Source: Caryophanales bacterium
GTDB taxonomy: Bacteria; Bacillota_I; Bacilli_A; RFN20; CAG-826
Assembly (NCBI GenBank): GCA_028726925.1
Contig: JAQYPI010000005.1
Location: forward strand, 1 to 26,145
DNA: 26,145 nucleotides
Direction of reading: 5' to 3'
Under the pieces are notes generated by a model, which was not told where the DNA came from, did not search any database, and saw only the letters and a list, made by a program, of their open reading frames with translations. The position numbers and the translations under genes are program-made. Below, one piece after another: positions 1 through 8,346 of the stretch (position 1 is the stretch's first letter; every line of letters starts with the position of its first letter).

Positions 1-453
1 GAATCTTTCCTCGCCAATGTCCCGGATTCCCAATTCATCGACGCGCGCCATCCCGAAGTGCATCCTTCCGGGCGGAAAGCCCTTCTCATTTCCCAAACCA
101 CCCTTTCCGATTCCGAGGTCGACCGCGCCTTGGCTGTCTTGAAAACGCGTTTCGCGGACGTTGACGTCCTTTCCGCACGTTGCGGGGCGACCGAAATCCG
201 GCAGAAAGCTATCCGCGCCTTGCCGCGGGATTGCGACTCCCTCATCGTTTTGGGGTCCTCTGCGTCCAACAATTCGCGGAAACTCGCGGAAATCGGGCGG
301 GAAATCGGTTTGGAATCGCATTTGGTCCTCGATGCCGAGGGCCTAGCCGAACTACCTTTGGGAAAATACCGAAAAATCGCCCTCGCGGCCGGGGCCTCTA
401 CCCCGCCCGAATGCTTTAAGAGGGCTCTCGATTATCTTCGTTCGCTACCCTAG
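1..453 (+). CDS. ispH: 4-hydroxy-3-methylbut-2-enyl diphosphate reductase IspH (C-terminal part)
   Basis: This is the 3' end of a gene that begins before the window; the frame is open from base 1 and stops at TAG 451-453. The roughly 150 residues present match the C-terminal part of IspH (LytB), the [4Fe-4S] enzyme making IPP and DMAPP in the last step of the MEP isoprenoid pathway. Visible landmarks are the ISQTTLS segment, a conserved cysteine in CGATEIRQKA (an iron-sulfur ligand in the family), a substrate-binding segment reading SASNNSRKL, and the AGASTP motif near the end. In B. subtilis ispH (yqfP) is also close to trmK and sigA, so the position fits. It is the only plus-strand gene here and its stop codon overlaps that of trmK. 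Confidence 0.93.
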   Translation, partial: ESFLANVPDSQFIDARHPEVHPSGRKALLISQTTLSDSEVDRALAVLKTRFADVDVLSARCGATEIRQKAIRALPRDCDSLIVLGSSASNNSRKLAEIGREIGLESHLVLDAEGLAELPLGKYRKIALAAGASTPPECFKRALDYLRSLP

Positions 454-1124
454 TTTCTTTGAATTTCGTCCCGGACGAGACGATAAAGGGAGAGATAACG
501 TTCCCTCGCCTCCTTCCCGAGATTTTTGTCGAGCAAGCCGCTCAGGGCCTTTTTCTGGTTCTCAAGCCAACGGACGAAAACCTCGCCCCGTTTTTTCCTC
601 AAAATCGGGCCAAAAAGGCAATCGGCAACGGAATAAGGCGCGCTGGGCGTTCCTTTTTTGAAGCGAATGATGGTGTAATAGATCCTGTCTTCGTAAACCA
701 TGGTCTCGTCGTCAATGTGGTATCCCAAAGCGGTGACTCTCCTTCGCACCGCTTCGAGATCTCGGTGCGGATCGAGGATAATCGCGTTGATTTGGGCTAG
801 GTTTTCCTTGTTCTTCTCGAGGATCTCGCAACTGAGGAGGCCGCCCATTCCGCAAATCGCGAGGGTGTTCACGCCATCCCGGAGGACGGAGATACCATCG
901 CTTTTCGAAGCGGAAATCCGGCCATGGAGGCCGGCCTCATCGATGGCTTGGGTCATGTGCAGGTACGGCCCGATCTTGTTCTCGATGGCCATGGCCCAAG
1001 AGATTTTGCCCGATTCGACGAGATGGATGGGCAAAAGGGCGTGGTCGCTACCGACATCGGCCAAATACGAGCCGGGTTCCACCATTTCAGCGATCGCCTG
1101 TAGCCTAGCGGACAATCGTTTCAT
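450..1124 (-). CDS. trmK: tRNA (adenine(22)-N(1))-methyltransferase TrmK
   Basis: This 224-residue protein matches TrmK (YqfN), the SAM-dependent Rossmann-fold enzyme that makes m1A22 in tRNA. The SAM-binding loop reads ADVGSDHALLP (residues 22-32) and the second family motif CGMGG is at 91-95. The later segment EDRIYYTIIRF fits the family's C-terminal half. A good ribosome site (GGGAGG) precedes the ATG at 1124 at normal spacing. The start lies 20 bases inside the end of the upstream sigma-factor gene, so the two are probably translationally coupled. The TAG stop shares the tetranucleotide CTAG with the stop of convergent ispH, leaving no room for a terminator between them. Confidence 0.93.
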   Translation of the reverse strand: MKRLSARLQAIAEMVEPGSYLADVGSDHALLPIHLVESGKISWAMAIENKIGPYLHMTQAIDEAGLHGRISASKSDGISVLRDGVNTLAICGMGGLLSCEILEKNKENLAQINAIILDPHRDLEAVRRRVTALGYHIDDETMVYEDRIYYTIIRFKKGTPSAPYSVADCLFGPILRKKRGEVFVRWLENQKKALSGLLDKNLGKEARERYLSLYRLVRDEIQRN

Positions 1125-1950
1125 CGGCTTTTCCTCCCATGATCTTTCGCAAGCGGAACAAAGCGGTTTCCTTGATTTGACGGACCCTTTCCCCGCTTAT
1201 CGAAAAGGCCAATCCGACTTCTTTGAGAGTCCTTTGCTTCCCTCCGTCCAAACCATAAAGCAGAGTTAAGACCTGGCGTTCCCTTTCCGGGAGGTTTTCC
1301 ATCGCGCGGAGCAAAAGGACGCGCTGTTCCGAGCTTATCGCGGCATCCGCCGGGGAAATCGAGGGGGAAGGCAACCGGTTTTCAAGCGTTTCCCCGCCCT
1401 TCGAAAGGGTTTCGTCTAGAGACCCGACCCCATAGGAACGCGAAAGGATGAGCGAAACCTGCTCCGCGCTGAGGTCCCCGAGCCATTCGGAAATCTCCGC
1501 GGCGGAAGGCTCGGCCCCGGTTCTCTCTTTAAGGCTCTTCCTCGCCGATTGGACACGCCGAAAAACGGCGTTGCGGGAAACAGACTTGTTTGTCGCCGAA
1601 GCCTCCTTCCTCAGGAAGGCGGTGATTTCGTTTTGGATTCCTTGATAAGCGAAGGAAGAGAAACGGACCCCCTCTCGGAAGTCGAATCCCTCCAGACTTT
1701 TAACGAGCCCATAGCTACCGGCCGTCACGAGGTCGGCGAGGGGGATCCCTTTCCCGACATTGGCTTTCGCAATTGAGAGGACCATGGGGTAAAGGCTCGC
1801 GAGCAAGATTTCCCGCGCTTCTTCCGCCTTTTCTTGGTCCTTTCGGCCGCAATCCTCGACCCGTCCGGCCCGAATCCGCTTCAAAAGCTCTTCTTCGCGA
1901 GCGGAGCCGAGTTCGGTCTGCGTTTCAAGAGACGGATTTTGTTCACTCAT
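1105..1950 (-). CDS. second sigma-70 family RNA polymerase sigma factor
   Basis: This 281-residue protein has sigma region 2 (about 45-117), region 3 (about 130-180) and region 4 (about 212-270). Region 4 is like a primary sigma: the YGLDGG turn, TLKEVG and a recognition helix ending ERVRQIK. Region 2.4 is not: the Trp-Trp pair that helps melt the -10 box in RpoD (residues 273-274 there) is replaced by Gln103-Gly104, and the segment GIQNEITAFLR resembles the ENEI..YLR part of sporulation-type SigE/SigK. There is no region 1.1. The start overlaps the rpoD stop as ATGA with no strong SD, so translation is probably coupled to RpoD. It is likely an alternative sigma factor co-expressed with the housekeeping one; its regulon cannot be read from the sequence. 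Codon use looks like the neighbours. Confidence 0.85.
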   Translation of the reverse strand: MSEQNPSLETQTELGSAREEELLKRIRAGRVEDCGRKDQEKAEEAREILLASLYPMVLSIAKANVGKGIPLADLVTAGSYGLVKSLEGFDFREGVRFSSFAYQGIQNEITAFLRKEASATNKSVSRNAVFRRVQSARKSLKERTGAEPSAAEISEWLGDLSAEQVSLILSRSYGVGSLDETLSKGGETLENRLPSPSISPADAAISSEQRVLLLRAMENLPERERQVLTLLYGLDGGKQRTLKEVGLAFSISGERVRQIKETALFRLRKIMGGKADETIVR

Positions 1951-3347
1951 TCGTTCGGATCCGGGGTCCCGTTCGAAAGGCTGGAATCGCGCGCATCCCC
2001 GAGCTTTTTAATGCGGGAGGGGTGTCGTAGCTTGCGGATGGCCTTGGCCTCGATCTGGCGAATGCGCTCGCGGGTGACGCTGAACTGGCGACCGACCTCT
2101 TCGAGGGTACGGGGACGATTGTCGTCAAGGCCGTAGCGAAGGCGCAAAACCTGTTCTTCGCGCGGAGTGAGGTCTTTCATGATCTCCAAGAGGGCGTCTT
2201 TCTTGAGGGATTTGGTCGTGAAATCGACCGGGGATTCCGATTCCTTGTCCTCGATAAAATCCCCGAGATGCGAATCGTCTTCTTCGCCGATAGGGGTCTC
2301 GAGCGAAACGGGCTCGAGGGCAATGCGCTGGATTTCGCGGATCCTTTCCGGGGAAAGGGATCCCTCCATCTTCTCGGAAATCTCCTCGGCGGTCGGGTCG
2401 CGCCCAAGTTCCTGCACGAGTTGTCGTTGGACCCTCGTCATCTTGTTGATGGTTTCGACCATATGGACAGGAATGCGGATCGTCCTGGCTTGATCGGCGA
2501 TGGCGCGGGTGATGGCTTGGCGAATCCACCAAGTGGCGTAAGTCGAGAACTTGAAACCTTTCGTGTAATCGAATTTCTCAACGGCCTTGATAAGACCCAT
2601 GTTCCCTTCCTGGATGAGGTCCAAAAGCTGCATCCCGCGGCCGATGTAATGCTTCGCGATGGAAATGACGAGTCGCAAGTTGGCCGTGATGAGTTTTTCC
2701 TTCGCCGCCTTGCCCGCTTCCTTTTCTTCTTCCGTCGCGTCCGGGGCGTTCCCGGCGATGATCGCTTTGGCGAGCTCGGGCTCTTCCTTCGGGCTAAGCA
2801 AAGGAACTTTGCTCATTTCCTTGAGGTACATCTTCACGGCGTCGTTGTTCTTCACCTCGCCGATCGACATACGCGAGAGGTCGGCATCGGAAATCTGGGC
2901 GACCTCGGCTTCCTCGCTCGAAATGGCTTCTTCGTCGAGCCCGTCGATGTCCTCGTCGTCATTCTGGTCGACATCGGCGGAAAGCTCGTTGAAATCGGCC
3001 GGGATCTCTTCCTCGATATCCTTTTCGTCGTCATCGCTCTCGGTTTTGATTCCCGCGGCGCGGAATTTCTCGAGGATGTCCTCGATTTGCTGGTCGGTCA
3101 AGCCAAGATGCGTGGTACGATCCCGCAATTCTTCCGCGTCGACGAAGCCTTCCGCTTTCCCACGTTTCATCATGTCGGCCTCGATCTGGGCCAAGGTTTC
3201 GAGGGGTTCTTCGTCCTCGTCTCCCACGTCGGGAAGGTCGACAATCGGCTCTTCCGCGGCCTCGAGCGCTTCATCCTCGAACAAGGAATCGTCGAGAAGC
3301 GTCTCTTCTTTCTTCGTCTCTTTTTCTTTCGTCGTTTTCTTTGCCAT
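1947..3347 (-). CDS. rpoD: primary RNA polymerase sigma factor RpoD/SigA
   Basis: This 466-residue protein is the housekeeping sigma factor. After an acidic and lysine-rich N-terminus (1-45) comes a region 1.1-like segment (about 46-104), then an acidic linker. Region 1.2 begins near 167, region 2 covers about 215-290 with the core-binding DLIQEGNMGLIKAVEKFDY and the promoter-melting motif TYATWWIRQA, region 3 about 295-345, and region 4 about 385-445 with RYGLDDN and the recognition helix ERIRQIEAKA. The start at 3347 has a strong SD (GGAGGAG). It follows dnaG by 48 bases, the classic dnaG-rpoD arrangement, and its stop overlaps the start of a second sigma gene. Confidence 0.97.
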   Translation of the reverse strand: MAKKTTKEKETKKEETLLDDSLFEDEALEAAEEPIVDLPDVGDEDEEPLETLAQIEADMMKRGKAEGFVDAEELRDRTTHLGLTDQQIEDILEKFRAAGIKTESDDDEKDIEEEIPADFNELSADVDQNDDEDIDGLDEEAISSEEAEVAQISDADLSRMSIGEVKNNDAVKMYLKEMSKVPLLSPKEEPELAKAIIAGNAPDATEEEKEAGKAAKEKLITANLRLVISIAKHYIGRGMQLLDLIQEGNMGLIKAVEKFDYTKGFKFSTYATWWIRQAITRAIADQARTIRIPVHMVETINKMTRVQRQLVQELGRDPTAEEISEKMEGSLSPERIREIQRIALEPVSLETPIGEEDDSHLGDFIEDKESESPVDFTTKSLKKDALLEIMKDLTPREEQVLRLRYGLDDNRPRTLEEVGRQFSVTRERIRQIEAKAIRKLRHPSRIKKLGDARDSSLSNGTPDPNE

Positions 3348-3371
3348 ATTTTCTCCTCCTTGCTTTGCAGT

Positions 3372-3386
3372 GGCTCCACTAGAGCC
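3372..3386 (-). other. short hairpin in the dnaG-rpoD gap
   Basis: Arms GGCTC (3372-3376) and GAGCC (3382-3386) form a perfect 5-bp stem around a 5-base loop. No T-run follows it on the minus strand, so it is not a normal terminator. It could be an mRNA processing or partial attenuation site between primase and sigma factor; five base pairs could also arise by chance. Confidence 0.3.
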
Positions 3387-3395
3387 TGCGCAGCG

Positions 3396-5222
3396 TTATT
3401 TGTTCTTCTCCTTCGCCCATTTCTCGCGGCGTTTCTTCGCCATGACGTTGATTGCTTCAATCGCCGCTTGGCCATCGCCGTTTTCTAGGGCCCTGCTCGC
3501 GATCCGCCCCTCCCCGGAGGACTGTTTCTCCTCAGAGATGATTCGGGAGCAATCTTCCATGAGACGCTCGCTATAAGGCAGGGCGTTCGACGCCTTGCCA
3601 AGCAGGTTCAGAACGGCCTTTTCGCATTCTTTCGATTCCGGATCGGAATCCGTCCCGATGAAAGCAAGCAAACCGCTGATGTCGACGTCATTTCGGTCCT
3701 TCGCGTACTCGAGAATGAAATACACGATCCTTCTCTGAAGGGCGCTATAGACGGGATTTCCCTTTTCCTTGACGTAGTCACGGGCGTCCTGGCTCGAGAG
3801 AAGGTAATAGAGGATCGTGTCCTCCGCGTTGGCGAGCCTTCTGGTCAGTCGTTTCAGCATCGGCGCGGAAGCTCTCGGAGCCGTCCCTTTGGAGAAACGG
3901 ATGGAATCCAAGGGAACGTCCGCCTTTTTGGATGCTTCGTTTTCGACCATGATGCGCAGGGCGCTTTGATCGAAGTGGAGGGCGGCGGAGAGCTTAGCCA
4001 TGTGGTCTTCGCGCAACACGCCGTCTTCCGAGGCAAGTATCGGCAAAAAGTGCCGTATAATGGCGCTTTTGTCTTCGCTGCTTGAGACGTTTTTGACGCT
4101 CAGGTAATACGAGAGCTGAAAATCAAGAGGCTCCAAGAGGGTGGACATCCTTTTGCGCAAGGCTTCCGGGCCGTCGTCCCTCAAAATGTCGTCCGGATCG
4201 CGAGGGTCGCCTTGATAGTCGACGACTCGAACGGGCACCTTTTCCTTTGAAAGTTTGCTGAGGGCTTTCATCATACCCATCTCGCCGGCTTGGTCGCCAT
4301 CGAGGCAAAGCAAGATCTCGGCGTTGAGTTTCCGAAGCATTTCGAGATGTCGGTCCGTGAAAGCCGTGCCCATGAGCGCCACGGCATTCGGGATGCCCGC
4401 TTTGCACAAGGCGATGACGTCCATGAAACCTTCAAGAACGTAGCAAGCGCCCTCTCGCCGAGCGCATTCCTTCACGGCATCGTAGTGATAAAGAACGTTG
4501 CTTTTGTGGAACAGCTTGGTTTCAGGGCTATTGACGTACTTCCCCGTGGAATCATCTTTTATCAGCTGGCGAGCAGAAAACCCGATGACTTGGCCGTTCT
4601 CATCCTTTAGGGCGAACGTGATGCGGCCCGCGTAGCGATCTTTCATCCCGGACTCGCTGACCATGACCGCCCCAATGTCTTCCATGGCTTTGATGGAATG
4701 ACCCTTCTTCTTCAGAAAGGCAATTGCCTTGCTAGAATCCGCGGGCGCATAGCCGATAAGGAATTCCTCGGCATCGGCAAGGGTCAACCCGCGGGTCTCA
4801 AGGTATTCCCGCGCGGCGGCGCCCTCATTCGTCATGAGGGAATAGCGATAGAAGGAATTCAAATCGGAAATGCAGTCCATCAGTTTCCGTTTTTCGGGGT
4901 CGACTGTCACTTGGATTCCCTGGGTCAAAGCCGGGTCGTGGAACCCGACAATCTCCGCGGTTTTCCGTACTGCCTCGACAAAAGAACATTTTTCGTATTC
5001 TTGGACGAAACGGATGGCGTTTCCACCATGCCCGCAGACGAAACACTTATAGATCTGAAGTTCGACATTGATGGAAAGCGAGGGATCGTGGTCATCGTGA
5101 AATGGGCAAACGGCCGCGTAATTCTTTCCTTTTTTAACAAGGCTATTCGGGAGGTAATGCCGCACGACGTCCACGATGTTCGCGGACTTAAGAAGCCGGT
5201 CAATCATTTCGCGTTCGAACAT
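3396..5222 (-). CDS. dnaG: DNA primase DnaG
   Basis: This 608-residue protein has the full bacterial primase layout. The N-terminal CHC2 zinc-binding domain shows ligands Cys39, His42, Cys60 and Cys63. The catalytic core has the conserved RYAGRITFALKDENG stretch (about 197-210) and NSPETKLFHKSNVLY. The Toprim domain has EGFMD (Glu264) and the metal-binding DGD (Asp308, Asp310). The C-terminal part (about 430-608) is where the helicase-binding domain sits in the family. It makes RNA primers at the replication fork together with the DnaB-type helicase. The ATG at 5222 has a strong SD (AAAGGAGG). Length is normal (about 600), and it precedes rpoD as in many Bacillota. Confidence 0.97.
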   Translation of the reverse strand: MFEREMIDRLLKSANIVDVVRHYLPNSLVKKGKNYAAVCPFHDDHDPSLSINVELQIYKCFVCGHGGNAIRFVQEYEKCSFVEAVRKTAEIVGFHDPALTQGIQVTVDPEKRKLMDCISDLNSFYRYSLMTNEGAAAREYLETRGLTLADAEEFLIGYAPADSSKAIAFLKKKGHSIKAMEDIGAVMVSESGMKDRYAGRITFALKDENGQVIGFSARQLIKDDSTGKYVNSPETKLFHKSNVLYHYDAVKECARREGACYVLEGFMDVIALCKAGIPNAVALMGTAFTDRHLEMLRKLNAEILLCLDGDQAGEMGMMKALSKLSKEKVPVRVVDYQGDPRDPDDILRDDGPEALRKRMSTLLEPLDFQLSYYLSVKNVSSSEDKSAIIRHFLPILASEDGVLREDHMAKLSAALHFDQSALRIMVENEASKKADVPLDSIRFSKGTAPRASAPMLKRLTRRLANAEDTILYYLLSSQDARDYVKEKGNPVYSALQRRIVYFILEYAKDRNDVDISGLLAFIGTDSDPESKECEKAVLNLLGKASNALPYSERLMEDCSRIISEEKQSSGEGRIASRALENGDGQAAIEAINVMAKKRREKWAKEKNK

Positions 5223-5245
5223 AATCCTCCTTTCCTGTTATACAA

Positions 5246-5251
5246 AGTATA
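5246..5251 (-). promoter_or_regulatory. possible -10 box for dnaG-rpoD-sigma-trmK
   Basis: TATACT on the minus strand lies 23 bases before the dnaG ATG, leaving room for a short leader holding the SD. It sits inside a small inverted repeat, TATAC-AAA-GTATA (5239-5251). No good -35 is seen at the right spacing, so this is weak. No terminator is seen after glyQS, so readthrough is also possible. Confidence 0.35.
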
Positions 5252-5279
5252 CAATTTCTAATAATCTACTAATTAACGC

Positions 5280-6662
5280 CTAATCTACATTGATGATGGA
5301 ATCGAGATAGCGGTTGAGATCTTCAATGGCGACTCTCTTCTGTTCCATCGTGTCGCGGTCGCGCACGGTGACCATTTTGTCTTCTTCCGTTTGGAAGTCG
5401 ACGCAAACGCAGAAAGGGGTGCCGATCTCGTCTTGGCGACGATACCTCTTTCCAATGGATCCTGTTTCGTCATAGATGGCGGAGAAGCGATGGTTGACCT
5501 TGTCAAGGACCTCCTTCGCCTGTTCGCCAAGCTTTTTGGACAGCGGCAGGATAGCGACTTGGTACGGGGCGATCGAAGGTTTCAAATGCATGACGATTCT
5601 TGTGTCGCCATTGTCGAGAGTTTCCTCTTCGTAAGCATCCGTTGCAACCATAAGGAAGAGGCGATCTAAACCCATGGAAGGCTCGATGCAATAGGGAACA
5701 TACCTTTCGTTGGTGTCGGGGTCGAAATACGTGAGATCCTGTTTGGAGAATTCTTGATGCCTCTTGAGGTCATAATCGGTCCGGTCAGCCACGCCGAGAA
5801 TCTCGCCCCAGCCAAGGCCGGGGAAATCGTATTCGACATCCGTCGTCGCCTTCGAATAGAAAGCGAGTTCCGCGGGCTCGTGATCGCGGAAACGGAGATT
5901 TTCCGGTTTCACGCCGAGCGCTTCGAGGAATTTCCGGCAATATTCCTTCCAATAATCGAACCACTCGAGATCCGTGCCGGGCTTGCAGAAAAACTCCATC
6001 TCGCATTGCTCGAACTCGCGGGTTCGGAACGTGAAATTCCCAGGAGTGATTTCATTGCGAAAGCTTTTGCCGGTGTTGCAAATGCCAAACGGCAATTTCT
6101 TCCTCGTAACGCGCTGGACGTTCTTAAAATTCACGAACACGCCTTGCGCCGTTTCGGGACGCAAATAGACGACACTCGAGGCATCTTCCGTCACCCCGAT
6201 ATGGGTCTTGAACATCATGTTGAATTTACGGATCGGCGTGAAATCGCTCTTTCCGCAAACCGGGCATTTCATCCCATGGGTTTTGATGAAATCGTCCATT
6301 TGCTCGAACGTCATGCCATCCACATCGGCATCCGGGTATTGCCCCTTGATCAGCTCGTCGGCGCGATGGCGGGCTTTGCAAGCTTTGCAATCGATCATCG
6401 GGTCGTTGAAGGTCGAAACGTGTCCCGTGGCTTCCCAAACCTTGGGATTCATGAGAATCGCCGCGTCGATGCCGACGTTGGTCGGGGATTCCTGAACGAA
6501 TTTTTTCCACCAAAGATTACGAATGTTCTTCTTCATCTCGGAGCCGAGAGGACCGTAATCCCAGGTATTGGAAAGGCCCCCGTAGATTTGGGAACCTTGG
6601 AAGACGAACCCAGAGTCTTGAAGGTGGGTCGTAATCGTATCGAACGTGTAATTTTTCGCCAT
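5280..6662 (-). CDS. glyQS: glycyl-tRNA synthetase, single-chain alpha2 type
   Basis: This class II aminoacyl-tRNA synthetase of 460 residues charges tRNA-Gly. It is the homodimeric (archaeal/eukaryotic-like) type rather than the two-subunit GlyQ/GlyS form found in B. subtilis. The N-terminus has GGLSNTWDYGPLG, followed by a metal-binding-like insert with CKACKARHRAD and CPVCGKSDF. Motif 2 reads SFRNEITP and is followed by the family's REFEQCEMEFF; motif 3 reads GLDRLF. The C-terminal part is the anticodon-binding domain. I chose ATG 6662 (MAKNYTF) because AGAGG lies at SD distance; an in-frame start six codons upstream has no better signal. The 81-base gap to recO is too short for a T-box leader. 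Confidence 0.95.
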   Translation of the reverse strand: MAKNYTFDTITTHLQDSGFVFQGSQIYGGLSNTWDYGPLGSEMKKNIRNLWWKKFVQESPTNVGIDAAILMNPKVWEATGHVSTFNDPMIDCKACKARHRADELIKGQYPDADVDGMTFEQMDDFIKTHGMKCPVCGKSDFTPIRKFNMMFKTHIGVTEDASSVVYLRPETAQGVFVNFKNVQRVTRKKLPFGICNTGKSFRNEITPGNFTFRTREFEQCEMEFFCKPGTDLEWFDYWKEYCRKFLEALGVKPENLRFRDHEPAELAFYSKATTDVEYDFPGLGWGEILGVADRTDYDLKRHQEFSKQDLTYFDPDTNERYVPYCIEPSMGLDRLFLMVATDAYEEETLDNGDTRIVMHLKPSIAPYQVAILPLSKKLGEQAKEVLDKVNHRFSAIYDETGSIGKRYRRQDEIGTPFCVCVDFQTEEDKMVTVRDRDTMEQKRVAIEDLNRYLDSIINVD

Positions 6663-6700
6663 ATTTACCTCTTGTCGCAAAAAAGCAAACTACAATTAAA

Positions 6701-6728
6701 ATAATAGGTTGAACCCCTTTTCATACAA
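6701..6728 (-). promoter_or_regulatory. candidate sigma-A promoter for glyQS
   Basis: On the minus strand the -35-like TTGTAT (6723-6728) and -10 TATTAT (6701-6706) are separated by 16 bases and lie 38 bases before the glyQS ATG. The -10 matches 5 of 6 consensus bases, the -35 only 3 of 6. Confidence 0.4.
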
Positions 6729-6743
6729 CCCTATTTAAGGGAA

Positions 6744-7478
6744 CTAGGAATGATATAGAACGTCGAAGGAACGAAGCTTCGTTCCGGTCATCTCATCGAT
6801 GTACTGAATGAGCTGCCTCGCGACCCGCAAAGCAAAGTCCCGGTCAAGGGAGACTCTGCCGAAATCCGATAGTGGCGCCTTGAAGATATAACGGAGGATT
6901 TTCAGAACCATATCCGGGCTCTTTTCCATCGCGGAAGGGTCAAAGCAATGATGGCAAACGAAGCCGCCTTCTTCGTAGGAAACGCCGGAAATCCTTTCCT
7001 TGCTGCCGCAGATGACGCATTCGTTGACTTGCAAGCCGATGCCGCAGAGTTCCAGGAAGTGCGCCATTGCGATGAGGGTGGCGGTATAGGGATCCTTGCC
7101 GTCATGAATCGCTTGAAGGGCCCCGAAAAACCAAGGATAAGCTTCCGGCGCTTCGTCTTCTTGGACCAAGCGGCTCGCCATCTCGACCAAAAGGGATTCG
7201 CATACGCAACTATCAAACGAGTCCGTTTGAAGATAGCTTTGCAAAGGCGAGGCTTCCTTGAGCGTCAAGGTGCCGGAGCCGGATTCCGAGACGGAGAATT
7301 CGGAATAAGAAAGCAGCGAGCAACCGGCGGCGTTCTTCCCGCCCATCTTTTTGATTCCGTGCGCGAAAAAGGAAAAGAGTCCTTCCTCGTTGATTGCCGT
7401 GACAACCGCGGCGGTTTCTTTTGCATCGGATTGCCGGATGACGATCCCGCGGATTTTCTTGACTTCAGCGGTCGCCAT
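6744..7478 (-). CDS. recO: DNA repair protein RecO
   Basis: This 244-residue protein matches RecO, which loads RecA onto SSB-coated single-stranded DNA together with RecR. It has an N-terminal OB-fold-type segment (KIRGIVIRQSDAKETAAVV onward), a helical middle, and a zinc site formed by CVIC (Cys154, Cys157) and CHHC (Cys175, Cys178). Length is normal. I prefer ATG 7478 (MATAEVKK) to a TTG two codons upstream. It overlaps the end of era by 14 bases, so the two are probably coupled; era-recO order is typical of Bacillota. Confidence 0.92.
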   Translation of the reverse strand: MATAEVKKIRGIVIRQSDAKETAAVVTAINEEGLFSFFAHGIKKMGGKNAAGCSLLSYSEFSVSESGSGTLTLKEASPLQSYLQTDSFDSCVCESLLVEMASRLVQEDEAPEAYPWFFGALQAIHDGKDPYTATLIAMAHFLELCGIGLQVNECVICGSKERISGVSYEEGGFVCHHCFDPSAMEKSPDMVLKILRYIFKAPLSDFGRVSLDRDFALRVARQLIQYIDEMTGTKLRSFDVLYHS

Positions 7479-8346
7479 ACCCAAGTTCGGCCAAGAGTTT
7501 GGGGGAGTTCCTCCAACCGGGCATCACGATGACCTCGATGGTCAGCGCCGTGACGTGGTCGTGCCAGTTACGTTCCATCTCGTGCCTTGCCGCCATCGAG
7601 ATCTTCTTGATCATTTCCCCACCTTTTCCGATGACGATGGATTTGTGGGCGGCTTTTTCCACGATCAAGGATGCCTCGATATGGTAACCGCCTTTCTCCC
7701 GTTTGAAGGAATCGATGCGAACGGCGCTTTGGTGCGGGATTTCTTGCCGAAGAAAATGAAGCATCTTTTCGCGGATCAATTCCTTGGCTTGATATTCGCG
7801 GTCTTTGTCCGTCAGCGTTCCCGCCTCAAAAAGCGGATCCCCATCCCAAAGATAAGGCTCGATCGCTTTTTTCACTTCTTTCAAGCCAAAATTGTCCTTG
7901 AACGCCGTTTCCAGGATGGGAACATCGGGGAAAGCTTCCTTGATTTTTGCTTCCATATCCCTCGCTTTTTCCACCCGGATCAAGTCAATCTTGTTGAGGA
8001 CGATGGTTTTGGGGGCCTCGGAGTCGATGGATTTCAGGATCTTGATATCAGACTCGACGCTATCGACCGAACCGTCGATGAGATAGAGGATGGCATCCAC
8101 GTCGCGAGAGGAGCCGAAAGCGGCCCTTCTCATGTGGGAATCGAGTTTACCGTCCCCGTAATAGATCCCCGGGGTGTCGACGAAAACGATTTGGCGATCT
8201 TTTTCGTTAAGGACGCCCATGACAGAGTCTCTCGTCGTTTGGGCTTTTGGGCTCACGATGGAAACCTTTTTGGATAAAAGAGCGTTCAAAAGGGTGCTTT
8301 TCCCCGCGTTTGGTTTGCCAAGAATCGCAATGACGCCAACTTTCAT
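7465..8346 (-). CDS. era: GTPase Era
   Basis: This 293-residue protein is Era, the GTPase that binds the 3' end of 16S rRNA during 30S subunit assembly. G1 reads GKPNAGKS (10-17), the G2 region AQTTRD, G3 DTPG and G4 NKID. The C-terminal KH domain contains the GKGGEMIKKI signature. The open frame runs about 80 codons further upstream, but that extension lies inside cdd, is arginine-rich and resembles no GTPase, so I chose ATG 8346. That start overlaps the cdd stop as ATGA and has a strong SD (GGAGGAGG). Confidence 0.96.
   Translation of the reverse strand: MKVGVIAILGKPNAGKSTLLNALLSKKVSIVSPKAQTTRDSVMGVLNEKDRQIVFVDTPGIYYGDGKLDSHMRRAAFGSSRDVDAILYLIDGSVDSVESDIKILKSIDSEAPKTIVLNKIDLIRVEKARDMEAKIKEAFPDVPILETAFKDNFGLKEVKKAIEPYLWDGDPLFEAGTLTDKDREYQAKELIREKMLHFLRQEIPHQSAVRIDSFKREKGGYHIEASLIVEKAAHKSIVIGKGGEMIKKISMAARHEMERNWHDHVTALTIEVIVMPGWRNSPKLLAELGYGDR

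Noticed and set aside
2268..3576. Long plus-strand open frames opposite rpoD and the end of dnaG
   Set aside because: They are Ser/Phe/Arg-rich shadows of the acidic, Lys-rich rpoD N-terminus; no SD or family resemblance.
6663..6743. T-box riboswitch before glyQS
   Set aside because: Only 81 bases are available and there is no T-box consensus or terminator/antiterminator pair.
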